Positions 34,337-42,715 of a DNA stretch of 64,000 nucleotides are shown here, one piece after another (positions within the stretch are counted from its first letter, which is position 1; each line of letters begins with the position of its first letter). The notes beneath the pieces are model-generated. The model did not search any database and had not been told where the DNA came from. It worked only from the letters and a program-made list of their open reading frames with translations. The translations under genes and the position numbers were made by a program. The DNA lies in contig NZ_JAUSZM010000003.1 of NCBI RefSeq assembly GCF_030817655.1, forward strand, positions 310,001-374,000, given 5' to 3'. Source of the DNA: Streptomyces sp. V4I2 (GTDB lineage Bacteria > Actinomycetota > Actinomycetes > Streptomycetales > Streptomycetaceae).

Positions 34337-35485
34337 TTGACTGACGCACTCTCCCTCGTCGACGACTGGGGCCCCGAGAAGATCGTTGTCGTCTCCCAGC
34401 GGCGCACCGGCATGAAGGGCGTCCTGGTCATCGACAACACCGCCCGGGGCATCGGCAAGGGCGGAACCCGCATGAGCCCCACCGTGACCGTGGACGAGGT
34501 GGCCCGCCTCGCCCGTGTCATGACCTGGAAGTGGGCCGGCGTCGACCTCTTCTACGGCGGAGCCAAGGCCGGCATCGTCGCCGACCCCGCCTCCCGCGAC
34601 AAGGAGGCGATCCTGCGGGCGTTCGCCCGGGCCCTGTCCAACGAGGTGCCCCGCGAGTACGTGATGGGGCTGGACATGGGGCTGACCGAGAGCGACGCCG
34701 CCATCATCCAGGACGAGCTGGGCGACCGCGGGGCCGCCGTCGGCACCCCCGAGCACCTCGGCGGCGTGGCGTACGACAAGCTCGGCGTCACCGGCTACGG
34801 GGTCGCCGAGGCAACCGATGCCGCGGCCCGGCGCCAGGGCCTCCCCCTGGCCGGCTCCCGCGTCGCCATCCAGGGCTTCGGCGCCGTCGGCAGCGCCGCC
34901 GCCCGGCGTTTCGCCGAACTCGGTGCCACCGTCGTGGCGGTCTCCACGGCCCACGGAGCCCTGCACGACCCCAGTGGCCTCGATGTCGAGGACCTCCTGG
35001 TCTCCCGTCAGGAGCACGGCGACCATTTCGTCACCCGCCTGCGCCGGGGCACCACGCTCGCTCCCGGGGCGGAACTCACCGTGGACTGCGACGTCCTGGT
35101 GCCCGCCGCACTGCAGGACGTCATCGACCACACCGCCGCTCACGAGATCAAGGCCAAGCTCGTCGTGGAAGGCGCCAATCTGCCCACGTCCGCGAAAGCC
35201 CAGGGCATCCTCGCTCAGCGCGGCATCACGGTGGTCCCCGACTTCGTCGCCAACGCCGGCGGCGTCGTCGCCGCCGCCTTCGCGATGGATGCCCGTTACT
35301 CCGGTTTCCGGCCGGACACCGCCACGATCTTCGAGACGATCTCGACCAGGCTGCGGGCCAATACGATCACCGTCCTCGACGAGTCCGAGCGCCGGGAGGT
35401 AACTCCGCATGCCGCCGGCCGCGGCCTCGCCGAGGAACGCGTCCGTACTGCGATGCTCAGCAAGGGGCGCATCCCGCGCGACTGA
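34337..35485 (+). CDS. Glu/Leu/Phe/Val dehydrogenase family protein
   Basis: The 382-residue amino-acid dehydrogenase has the glycine-rich catalytic-lysine region WAGVDLFYGGAKAGIVADP, the NAD motif VAIQGFGAVGSAAARRF near residue 180 and VVEGANLPTSAKA. The start is a TTG at 34337 with AAAGGA 7 bp before it; the frame upstream is a shadow of the previous gene. It follows the D-2-hydroxyglutarate dehydrogenase by 37 bp. It could interconvert 2-oxoglutarate and glutamate, or deaminate 2-aminoadipate, a step otherwise missing here. Both are inference. Confidence 0.88.
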   Translation: MTDALSLVDDWGPEKIVVVSQRRTGMKGVLVIDNTARGIGKGGTRMSPTVTVDEVARLARVMTWKWAGVDLFYGGAKAGIVADPASRDKEAILRAFARALSNEVPREYVMGLDMGLTESDAAIIQDELGDRGAAVGTPEHLGGVAYDKLGVTGYGVAEATDAAARRQGLPLAGSRVAIQGFGAVGSAAARRFAELGATVVAVSTAHGALHDPSGLDVEDLLVSRQEHGDHFVTRLRRGTTLAPGAELTVDCDVLVPAALQDVIDHTAAHEIKAKLVVEGANLPTSAKAQGILAQRGITVVPDFVANAGGVVAAAFAMDARYSGFRPDTATIFETISTRLRANTITVLDESERREVTPHAAGRGLAEERVRTAMLSKGRIPRD

Positions 35486-35549
35486 TCACGCCCTGGCACC
35501 AGGTCGCGGGCGAGGTAGGCCGGGGCCCAGCCGACGTCCGCGCACATCA

Positions 35550-35571
35550 CAGTGCACATCGAGTGCACTCG
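35550..35571. repeat. 22-bp repeat copy 2 with AGTGCAC/GTGCACT palindrome
   Basis: Identical to 12607-12628, and similarity extends several bases to the left (CATC before it in both). It lies in the 160-bp gap after the Glu/Leu dehydrogenase. Function unknown. Confidence 0.7.
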
Positions 35572-35649
35572 CGAGGGAGAATCCCCGAGGAACGGCGAGA
35601 ACTATCGGGCTCTGTCGAGGATCTTGTGACGATCAGAGCGCCGAAGCCC

Positions 35650-35901
35650 CTACTGATTCGCTTCGGCATGAGCGCTGGCACCGACTTCGCGGAGTTCGGC
35701 CAGCATGGCCCTTGCGACCCCTTCCGGCACGTTCTCGAGGATGCTCGTAGGCAGTTCGCTGATGAGGGACTTGCAGTGCCACAAGCTCAGCCCGGTCCGC
35801 CTGTGAAGTAACTTCACGATCTCAATGGACCGGGGGCCAGAGTTGGTCAGAACCACTGTGTGCGGCGGGTCGTCGCAGACCAGTAAGAACGATTCGCTCA
35901 C
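35650..35901 (-). CDS. Small protein resembling the C-terminal domain of ribosomal protein L7/L12
   Basis: The roughly 83-residue protein (GTG at 35901, GGAG 8 bp upstream; an ATG at 35919 is possible) has the beta-alpha-alpha-beta layout of the L7/L12 C-terminal domain. It has VVLTNSGPRSIEIVKLLHRR, then TGLSLWHCKSLISELPTSIL, then an Ala-rich helix ending GASAHAEA. The TGL-X2-CKSLISELP stretch parallels the TGLGLKEAK-LVE-P of L7/L12, with loss of the conserved charged residues. Such small homologues occur in streptomycetes, with no established function. It sits against a broken ISL3 transposase. Confidence 0.6.
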   Translation of the reverse strand: MSESFLLVCDDPPHTVVLTNSGPRSIEIVKLLHRRTGLSLWHCKSLISELPTSILENVPEGVARAMLAELREVGASAHAEANQ

Positions 35902-35948
35902 CGTGTCCGCTCCCTCCATCAGCCCGCAGCATAGGCGAGGTTCGGCGA

Positions 35949-36803
35949 TCACGGGCTGTGGATGATGCGCTTGCGGAGGAGGTCGAGGTTGGCGCGGCCG
36001 AAGCCCATGCGCTTGAGGAGCTTGGCTCTGGTCACGTGTCCCTCGACTTGGCCAGAGCTCCAGTGCGTGGACAGGCCGGCGGTGACGGCGTCCAGGTCCC
36101 TCTTCATTCCGTTTACCAGGGAGTGCAGGGCGGGCAGGTCGTCCGTGAGGACGCGGTCCATCCATGCGGGCAACTCGTCGCCGCGCAGGTCGTGCATCAT
36201 GTCCGCGAAGTCACGGACGTGGCGTGCGGTGGCGTCGAGGTGTGGGCAGGCGACCCGGATCTCTTTGAGCTCGGCAGCGTCGGTCTCGGCGAGGTGTCCG
36301 GGGTTGGTCATGATCCAGCGGACGACGCGCCGGGGTTTCGGTGCGGGCCTTGGCTCGGGAGCGGGCGCGGGCGGGTTCTTCGGCTTGGGGCTGTGCGGCT
36401 TTTTGAAGGGGCGGAAGTATCGGCGGACGCACTGGATGTCGCCGGTGAAGCCGTGCGCGCGCAGTTCGCGGTGTAGCTGTGGGATGTCGTGGCAGCCCTC
36501 CGACCAGCGCATGTGCAGGTAGGGCTTGTGTTCGTCGAGGATGGATGCCCGGTTGGTGGCCTTGACGAGCAGTTCGTCGAGACTCCGTGCGCGGGCGAAG
36601 CGCCGGACGGTGGAGTGGTCCAGCCGCAGCTGGCGGCTGATCGCGGCCAGGGACTTGCCCTCGGACAGCAGTTGCTGCACCGCTGTGTACCGCTCGGTGG
36701 TGCGGGCCACCAGCCGCCTCGGACGCCCGAGGACGTCCTGGGTGCCGTCCGGCAGGACGAACGGCGCTTTCTCCACGGGCGGCTCCCCCGTCCCGCTGGG
36801 CAC
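35949..36803 (-). pseudogene. ISL3-family transposase, C-terminal part only
   Basis: The 284-residue frame holds an internal helix-turn-helix (GKSLAAISRQLRLDHSTVRR) and the C-terminal catalytic end SSGQVEGHVTRAKLLKRMGF of ISL3-family transposases. The family's N-terminal zinc-binding and first DDE segments (about 200 residues) are missing, so it cannot work. No terminal inverted repeats were identified. It marks the left border of a scarred region reaching to 41804. Confidence 0.75.
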
Positions 36804-37073
36804 CGCGAACGCCGAACAGGACCTTCGCGGGCTTGATGGCCAGTCGAACGAGCGGCGTGACGCCCCATCAGAAGCAGCGTCGAACGAGCGTCAAGACACG
36901 TCCCCCACCGCCCCCTCACGAAGCCGAGGCAGAGCGTTCATCGCCCGCACCCCGCTGTTCGAAGCAGCAGGTGAGGCATGTGGCGCGAGCCTGCGACGCA
37001 CTCCACGCGATGGACTGAGGGAAACAGGTCGGGCACACCTCGACGCACCTGAGCAGTCCAAGAAAACCGCAGG

Positions 37074-37170
37074 TCAGAGCGCCTTTGAAGCCGGTTCGAG
37101 AATCGCCACACACTCCACATGCGAGGTCATCGGGAACAGGTCAACGAGACTCAGCAAGGTGACTCGAGCC
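37074..37170 (-). pseudogene. C-terminal tail of a TrmA/RlmD-type RNA (uracil-5) methyltransferase
   Basis: Minus-strand translation gives VTLLSLVDLFPMTSHVECVA followed by ILEPASKAL and a stop at 37074-37076. The LFPMTSHVECVA segment is the conserved C-terminus of TrmA-family RNA methyltransferases. In this frame a stop codon lies just upstream, near 37170, so only about 30 codons survive. It is too short for ordinary gene calling. It may mark a recombination endpoint. Confidence 0.55.
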
Positions 37171-37440
37171 GGTTACCGAGAGACGCAGGACTGCGTGACT
37201 ACGACTTCGCGATCGGCACGGCCACCTGAGTACACCTCATGCCAGCGAGGAGCCCGACCGCAGCGAGGTCTCATACGTCCCGAAGTCGGCGGAGGGCATT
37301 CTCGGAAGCAGTGACGACATTCGACGGCGCCGCGGTTCAGCGAGGGAAAGCGGGCGGCGGCGCGGTCGGCGTCCGGAGCGGTCCGGTGCGCGACCCGTCC
37401 CGCTCCCCTCTGTTTGATACCTTTCACTGGACACGCAAAT

Positions 37441-37454
37441 CGATCGGATGTTCG
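37441..37454. promoter_or_regulatory. LexA-box-like site upstream of recA
   Basis: CGATC-GGAT-GTTCG resembles the actinobacterial SOS box (CGAAC-N4-GTTCG) with one mismatch in the left arm. It lies about 95 bp before the recA start. This would make the gene DNA-damage inducible, but the match is imperfect. Confidence 0.4.
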
Positions 37455-37546
37455 TTTCTGGGATCTCCGAGACGTCCGTTGTCGGCAGTAGACGCTCACG
37501 TTCTCCGACGTGCGGCGTGCCACACAATCGGACCGGGTGAAAGCTC

Positions 37547-38623
37547 ATGGCAGGAACCGACCACAAAAAGGCGCTGGACACCGCGCTCGCACAGATCGAG
37601 CGGAAATTTGGCAGGGGCGCGGTCATGCGCCTCGGCGAGCGGCCCAATGAGCCCATCGAGGTGATCCCTACAGGATCGACCGCGCTGGACGTGGCGCTCG
37701 GCGTGGGCGGTCTGCCCCGCGGCCGTGTGGTGGAGGTATACGGGCCGGAGTCCTCCGGCAAGACGACCCTGACGTTGCACGCAGTAGCGAACGCACAGAA
37801 GGCCGGCGGCTCGGTGGCCTTCATCGACGCCGAGCACGCACTCGACCCCGAGTACGCCAAGAAGCTCGGCGTCGACACCGACAACCTCATCCTGTCCCAG
37901 CCGGACAACGGTGAACAGGCGCTGGAGATCGTCGACATCCTGATCCGCTCCGGCGCGATCGACTTGATCGTGATCGACTCCGTCGCGGCCCTGGTGCCAC
38001 GCGCCGAGATCGAGGGCGAAATGGGCGACTCCCACATGGGTCTGCAGGCCCGTCTGATGAGCCAGGCACTCCGCAAGATCACCGGCGCGCTGAGCCAGTC
38101 CCAGACCACCGCGATCTTCATCAACCAGCTCCGCGAGAAGATCGGCGTGATGTTCGGCTCCCCGGAGACCACAACCGGTGGCCGCGCGCTGAAGTTCTAC
38201 GCCTCGGTGCGACTCGACATCCGCCGGATCGAGACGCTGAAGGACGGCACGGACGCGGTCGGCAACCGTACCCGCGTCAAGGTCGTCAAGAACAAGGTCG
38301 CGCCGCCCTTCAAGCAGGCCGAGTTCGATATCCTCTACGGCCATGGCATCAGCCGCGAGGGCGGCCTGATCGACATGGGCGTGGAGAACGGCTTCGTCCG
38401 CAAGGCCGGCGCCTGGTACACGTACGAGGGCGACCAGCTCGGTCAGGGCAAGGAGAACGCCCGCAACTTCCTCAAGGACAACCCCGACCTCGCCGACGAG
38501 ATCGAGAAGAAGATCCTCGAGAAGCTCGGAATCGGGGCGCCGGCGAAGGCCGCAGTCGCTGAGGACACGGGCGCCGTCCCGGTCCCTGGTGCTGCCGGGA
38601 CCTCGGCGGGAAACGCCGCCTGA
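37547..38623 (+). CDS. recA: Recombinase RecA
   Basis: The 358-residue RecA has Walker [10 protein letters not shown] near residue 66, Walker [13 protein letters not shown], loop L1 ([12 protein letters not shown]), and loop L2 with [20 protein letters not shown]. It catalyses ATP-dependent strand exchange and LexA cleavage. The core is very close to streptomycete RecA. The C-terminal tail after EKLGIG is Ala/Pro/Gly-rich and short, lacking the long Lys/Ala-rich end usual in streptomycetes. There is no recX downstream, although recX follows recA in typical Streptomyces. An IS relic begins directly after the stop. It may be a second, mobile or displaced recA copy. Confidence 0.95.
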   Translation: MAGTDHKKALDTALAQIERKFGRGAVMRLGERPNEPIEVIPTGSTALDVALGVGGLPRGRVVEVYGPESSGKTTLTLHAVANAQKAGGSVAFIDAEHALDPEYAKKLGVDTDNLILSQPDNGEQALEIVDILIRSGAIDLIVIDSVAALVPRAEIEGEMGDSHMGLQARLMSQALRKITGALSQSQTTAIFINQLREKIGVMFGSPETTTGGRALKFYASVRLDIRRIETLKDGTDAVGNRTRVKVVKNKVAPPFKQAEFDILYGHGISREGGLIDMGVENGFVRKAGAWYTYEGDQLGQGKENARNFLKDNPDLADEIEKKILEKLGIGAPAKAAVAEDTGAVPVPGAAGTSAGNAA

Positions 38624-39367
38624 CAGGCACGGGCGCGGCCTGGCCGGGGGCAGGCTTCCGACATGTTCAGCATCTGGGCGTCGCCGGTCAGCACGCTGCC
38701 GGTGAGGTCGATGGCGTCCAGTAGGGGCTGGAAGGCGGGGATCTCGTTGCTCTCGGCGGCGATCCGCCGCTGGGCCAGGACCACGCCGTGGTGGTCCATC
38801 GCGGCCAGCAGCTGGATCGCGGTCGTGGTGTGGGTGCGGGAGCCGCGGACGGTCTTGCCGTCGACCGAGATCGCCCGCAGCGCGGGCTTCGCAGGCGGTT
38901 CGGACGGTTGCGGTGGTGTTGTTCTGGCCCGCAGGTAAGCGCTGATCGCCGCGTCGAGCGCGTCGCCGTCGAGGCGTTGGAGCAGACGACGGATGGTGGC
39001 CGGATGCGGTACGGCCCGGATGCCGGTGAGCGGGTCGGGCGGGAAGCCGAGGTCGCTCAGGACGGACGGCGGGGCGTCGGTGGTCCATTCGCCGATCGCG
39101 ACAAGGGAGCGGGCGCCGGCCAGCACGGCCGCGGCGGCCGCACACAACAAGGGCAGCATCGGATACCGCCGTCCTCGATGGCCGCGTGGATCGGGCACCC
39201 AGATCAGGAACCGACGCAGGTCAGCGGCATCCTGTGGGGTGCCGTGAAGGTTCGGGAGGGCCAGTTGTCCCAGCCCGGAGGGCATGGGTGATGATGTTCG
39301 GTCAGGCACGGTCTCGCTCGGTTCTCATGGGTCTTCGACAACCACATGATCACCAGCGCCGTGCCTG
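38624..39367. mobile_element. ISAs1-family element relic
   Basis: The sequence CAGGCACGG starts one base after the recA stop (38624-38632) and its complement CCGTGCCTG ends at 39367. A third CAGGCACGG lies at 39303-39311. Between them is the N-terminal part of an ISAs1 transposase on the minus strand. The borders are my estimate from these 9-bp inverted repeats. The element is much shorter than a complete ISAs1 (about 1.2 kb). Confidence 0.45.
38665..39309 (-). pseudogene. ISAs1-family transposase, N-terminal part only
   Basis: The frame gives DAADLRRFLIWVPDPRGHRG, PMLPLLCAAAAAVLAGARSL and AISVDGKTVRGSRT (first catalytic Asp region), then IPAFQPLLDAIDL. This is the ISAs1/H-repeat transposase up to LTGDAQ. 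Similarity then stops, and the frame runs antisense into the recA 3' end. The second half with the remaining catalytic acids is absent. Confidence 0.75.
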
Positions 39368-39404
39368 TTCTGCTTCCCGGAAAACATCCCTGCCCAGGCC
39401 GTGA

Positions 39405-39421
39405 CATGACGTCACGTCATG
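39405..39421. repeat. Perfect palindrome CATGACGT-C-ACGTCATG
   Basis: Two 8-bp arms around one base. It could be an operator, but there is no gene start close by. Confidence 0.6.
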
Positions 39422-39495
39422 CACGAGACCGGCGAACCGGACCGATCCCGAACATGCAATGATCCTGCTCCAGGGATGACACAACGCCGTAGAAA

Positions 39496-39533
39496 GGTCG
39501 GGATTGCCGACGTCCAGGTCGGCAATCCCGACC
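39496..39533. terminator. Perfect 16-bp-stem hairpin
   Basis: Arms 39496-39511 (starting GGTCGGGATT) and 39518-39533 pair without mismatch around the 6-nt loop GTCCAG. It looks like a bidirectional terminator in this debris, or an old IS end. Confidence 0.5.
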
Positions 39534-39700
39534 GCCCAGCTCTGTTTCCGCCGGCCATCTCCCGGCCTTCTCCAACAGCTTCGCCGCCGTCCGCAGGGCC
39601 GCGGCAAGGCCCTGCTGAGCCCAGCGCCGTACCCGGAGATCCGCAGGTACTCGCCCCTGCCGAGTGCTGTGACCGGGAACGTTCGCCGGGGTCAGCTCGA

Positions 39701-40270
39701 TCAGTCCGATCGTGCTGCTTCCCACCTCCATGAGGTTTGGCGAGGGAGGCCGTCGAGTTCTTCGCGTCCGGTGCACCAGAGGAGTACCTGAGTGGGGTCT
39801 CCGTGTGGGGCGGCGGGGAAGAGCCGGTTGAGTACTGCTGCGCTCAGCGGTGCTGGTGGCAGCCAGTCCACGGACAGTCCCTGCGTGATGTCGTAGGTGT
39901 GCAGCAGGGTTTCGGCGACGCCCATCGCCGTGAACCCTTCGGGGTCGCACGGGCCCCAGTGCCAGGCCCTCAGGGTCGGGTTGGCTGTGGCCAGGGCGCT
40001 GCTGAGCAGTCCGCCGCAGGCGGTGACGGCCTGGAGTGCTTCGGCCGGCGAGGCAGTGGGGCGAACGTTCAGGTCGATGGGAAGGTAGGCGTCGGCGGGC
40101 TGTGCTGCCAGCTGCCCTGCGTAGGCCAGCAGGTCGTGGCCGATGTGGGCTGCTGTTTGCCAGCAGGTCCATTCGAGCGGCCCCGCCGGCACCGTCCAGT
40201 CCTCGGCGGTATGGGGGCCAAGCACCCGCAGCATCTCTGCCACGGCGGCGTCGACGTCCTGATGGTCCAT
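39701..40270 (-). CDS. DinB/maleylpyruvate isomerase-like (mycothiol-dependent) family protein
   Basis: The 189-residue protein has the four-helix MDMPI/DinB pattern: PLEWTCWQTAAHIGHDLLAY near residue 30 with the metal His of helix 2, and MGVAETLLHTYDITQGL near residue 115 with the second His pair. Family members use mycothiol or act in detoxification. The ATG at 40270 has GGAG 7 bp upstream. It lies between the inverted repeats of an IS630-type element, downstream of the broken transposase, so it is probably a passenger gene. Activity and substrate are unknown. Confidence 0.75.
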   Translation of the reverse strand: MDHQDVDAAVAEMLRVLGPHTAEDWTVPAGPLEWTCWQTAAHIGHDLLAYAGQLAAQPADAYLPIDLNVRPTASPAEALQAVTACGGLLSSALATANPTLRAWHWGPCDPEGFTAMGVAETLLHTYDITQGLSVDWLPPAPLSAAVLNRLFPAAPHGDPTQVLLWCTGREELDGLPRQTSWRWEAARSD

Positions 40271-40325
40271 GCAGAGCTCCTCGCGGTCCGTGTTGTGGGA
40301 GTGGGCTGTGCCGGTTGTCGATCCT

Positions 40326-41451
40326 TCACGCCGCAGGGCATCTGGCACGTCCGCCCCAGCGGATGCCTTTCTCGCTGCGGATGCGGACACGCCCTCGGCG
40401 TTGTGCGGCGAGTACGTCGGGGTGGCGGGCGTTGGCGTTGCGCCAGCGCAGGTAGCGGTGCAGGGCCCGGTTCTGCGTGGGATGGCTGCGATGGTGGGAG
40501 TTGGCCAGGGTGAACTGCCGCAGCGGTCCGAAGTGGGCCTCGATCGGGTTGGCCCAGGAGGCATAGGTCGGGGTAAAGCACAGCTCGACCTTGTTCTTCT
40601 TCGCCCAGGGGCGGATGTCCGCACCGGTGTGGGCTGAGAGGTTGTCCAAGATGATGTAGATCGGGGCGCCGTCGGGTCGGGCGGCGCGGATCGACTTCAG
40701 AGCGCCGCCAGGGTGTTGGCGGTGCCTTTGCGGCGGCGGTTGACGCCCCACAGACGGTCGTCGCCGACGGAGTAGCAGCCGTGGAAGTAGGTGACGCCGT
40801 GGGTGCGGCGGTAGGTCGCCGGCAGCCGGTTGGGCTTGCCCTGTTTCGCCCAGCAGGAGCCCCGGTGGGCCGGATCCCCAGCGGCCCGAACTCGTCGAAG
40901 GCGAAGACCCGGTCGGGGAAGCGCCCCAGCACCTGCTCGATCCGGTCGAGCTTGGCGTCGCGGTCGGGATCTGGGGACTCCTTCCAGGTCTTGGTGCGCT
41001 GGAAGGTGATGCCGCGGCGCGACAGCAGGCACCGTAAGGCTTCCCGGCCGATGCGGATGACACGTCCGTGTATGCGGCGCAGGTAGGCGGCGAGTTTGCG
41101 GATCGCCCAGCGGGTGAAGGGCTGACCGAGCTTGTTGGGGCGGGTGGTGGCCGTCCGGACGACGAAGTCCTCGTCGTCCGGGGTGAGCAGGCGGGGACGG
41201 CCTCCCGTCCATCGAGGGTCCAGACAGGCCAGGCCGATCTCGTTGAACCGGTGGATCACATCCCGGACGGTGTCCTCGTCGGCCTGGACCAGCTGGGCGA
41301 TCACCGGGACGCGGTTCCCGCCGGCGGACGCCAGCAGCATCATCATCGCCCGCCGGTAGCGCACCGAGCTGGTACTTCCCCGGCGCACGATCTGCTGCAG
41401 CTTCTGCCCTTCCTGATCGGTCAGTCTGCGCACCCGCACGGGCTCAGCCAC
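40326..41451 (-). pseudogene. IS630-family transposase with two frameshifts
   Basis: Three consecutive frames together make a full IS630 transposase. The first runs from about 41451 (VRRLTDQEGQKLQQIVRRGS) to VFAFDEFGPLGI (first Asp). The second holds GVTYFHGCYSVGDDRLWGVN near 40740-40860. The third holds YIILDNLSAHTGADI (second Asp) and WANPIEAHFGPLRQF (Glu) down to 40326. Some IS630 elements use one programmed frameshift, but two shifts suggest inactivation or sequence error. All three catalytic acids are present. Confidence 0.8.
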
Positions 41452-41535
41452 CACACCTCCACGGTCGGAACCGACGTCACCGCCCATCCAACCGCCCCAA
41501 CCACCAACCCGGCGAACGTTCCCAGTCACAGCACG

Positions 41536-41718
41536 CCCGGGCGTTGTACGCCGACCGCGGGTACGACCACGACAACTACCGCCGGGGTCTGCGCGAGCGG
41601 GGCATCGTCCCGAAGATCGCCCGGCGCGGTCAACCACATGGCTCGGGCCTGGGCCGGGTGCGGTGGGTTGCCGAGTCCGCCATCGCCTGGCTCCACGGCC
41701 CACGCCGCTTACGCACCC
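41536..41718. repeat. 183-bp direct repeat, left copy
   Basis: Identical base for base, as far as I can read, to 53710-53892. Both are the same internal part of an IS5-family transposase. The copies flank the 10.5-kb N-acyl-amino-acid cluster in direct orientation. Confidence 0.85.
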
Positions 41719-41804
41719 GCTGGGAATCCCGAGACGACGTGCACGACGCCTTCCTCCAGCTCGCCCACTGCATGCCCCTCGCCCGCAAGGACCCAGCATT
41801 CTGA
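41536..41804 (+). pseudogene. IS5-family transposase, C-terminal fragment
   Basis: About 86 codons encode YADRGYDHDNYRRGLRERG, VRWVAESAIAWLHGPRRLR and LQLAHCMPLARKDPAF, the catalytic C-terminal end of IS5/IS112-type transposases with a stop at 41804. The N-terminal two-thirds is missing; the frame begins at the right end of the IS630-type element. A second fragment with the same core is at 53676-53893. Confidence 0.8.
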
Positions 41805-41813
41805 AAGGACCCC

Positions 41814-42692
41814 TCAGGCCTGGCCCGGGCCGGACAGCTGTGAGCGCAGGGAATCGAGCAGGTCGGCCGTGCCGGTCGCGCGGTCGCGGACCAGGGCGGC
41901 GACCGCGAGGACGAGGGCGTCCGTGACGACAGTGGCGGACAGGATCTCGCCGGTCAGCCGGGTCGGCGAGTTGGGGGCCTGAAGAACCGCCCGCACCCGG
42001 TCGTGCAGCTCCGGGCCGAGCGTGCTGGTCACCAGGACGGCGTCCGCACCGGTCCGTGCGGCATGGTCGAGGACGACCTCCAGGTCACGGCTCAGCCGCC
42101 CCGGACTGTAGAGGAGAACGGTGTCCTCGGCAGTCAGCGGCAACAGCTGGTCGGCGAGCTGGAAGCCGGTGGCACGGGCGCCGCGCGTCACGACGCCGAG
42201 CCGGCCCAGGCGGACCGCCGCGTACTCGGCGGCCAGCGCCGACACCCCAAGTCCCCAGCTGAGCACGGACCGGGCGCCGGCGACCGCTGTCGCGGCCGTA
42301 TCGAGCTCGTCGGGATCGAGGAGGGCGGCGGTCTCCCGCAGCACCTCCGCGCCGTCGCCCAGCACCTTGTGCGCCAGGCTTCCGTCGGCGGTCCCGGTCC
42401 GCTCGATGCGCTCGGCCACGCGCGCGGAGGGCGGGGTGCGGTCGGTGAGGTCGCGGCCGAGGTGGCGTTTGAGCTCCGGAAGGCCGGAGTAGCCCAGGGA
42501 CCTCGCGGTGCGGATGACGGTCGCGTCGCTCGTACCCGTCGCGGCGCCCAGGTCGGTGGCGGTCGCGAACAGGACCTCGCGCGGGCGCTTGAGAACGAAC
42601 TCGGCCACCCGGCGTTCCGCCGGCTTGAGGTCGTCGAGCCGCGCGCTCATCCGGTGCTCGAACGTGTCGCCATGAGGGCTACTGGGGGGCAT
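41814..42692 (-). CDS. RpiR/MurR-family transcriptional regulator (HTH + SIS)
   Basis: The 292-residue protein has an N-terminal HTH_6 domain (LKPAERRVAEFVLKRPREVL, TGTSDATVIRTARSLGYSGL) and a C-terminal SIS domain (about residues 125-255, SVLSWGLGVSALAAEYAAVR and DTVLLYSPGRLSRDLE). SIS domains usually sense phosphosugars or amino-sugar acids. It diverges from the C45 acyltransferase gene. A perfect 19-bp palindrome in the gap (42716-42734) is its likely operator. Confidence 0.87.
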   Translation of the reverse strand: MPPSSPHGDTFEHRMSARLDDLKPAERRVAEFVLKRPREVLFATATDLGAATGTSDATVIRTARSLGYSGLPELKRHLGRDLTDRTPPSARVAERIERTGTADGSLAHKVLGDGAEVLRETAALLDPDELDTAATAVAGARSVLSWGLGVSALAAEYAAVRLGRLGVVTRGARATGFQLADQLLPLTAEDTVLLYSPGRLSRDLEVVLDHAARTGADAVLVTSTLGPELHDRVRAVLQAPNSPTRLTGEILSATVVTDALVLAVAALVRDRATGTADLLDSLRSQLSGPGQA

Positions 42693-42715
42693 GCGATCAC
42701 CCTAGACGTTGACTG

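Larger units (their letters stand above)
39368..39663. other. Non-coding stretch with two strong palindromes
   Basis: No supported gene in about 300 bp. It holds a 17-bp palindrome (39405-39421) and a 16-bp-stem hairpin (39496-39533). The latter could be a terminator or an IS end. A minus-strand frame covering 39417-40172 has no family resemblance. Confidence 0.5.
39664..41534. mobile_element. IS630-type element with a DinB-like passenger gene
   Basis: Nearly perfect 29-bp terminal inverted repeats bound this segment: left arm 39664-39692, right arm 41506-41534 read in reverse, with 27 of 29 bases matching and core GGGAACGTTCGCCGGG. Inside are a frameshifted IS630-family transposase (40326-41451) and, unusually, an intact non-transposase gene (39701-40270), both on the minus strand. 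Its right end abuts an IS5 transposase fragment, which it probably entered or joined. Confidence 0.7.

Noticed and set aside
37173..38172. Minus-strand frames across the recA promoter and gene
   Set aside because: They are antisense to recA or lack any family pattern.
39417..40172. 251-codon minus-strand frame near the IS630-type left end
   Set aside because: Arg-rich shadow of the DinB-like gene with no domain; it crosses the terminal inverted repeat.
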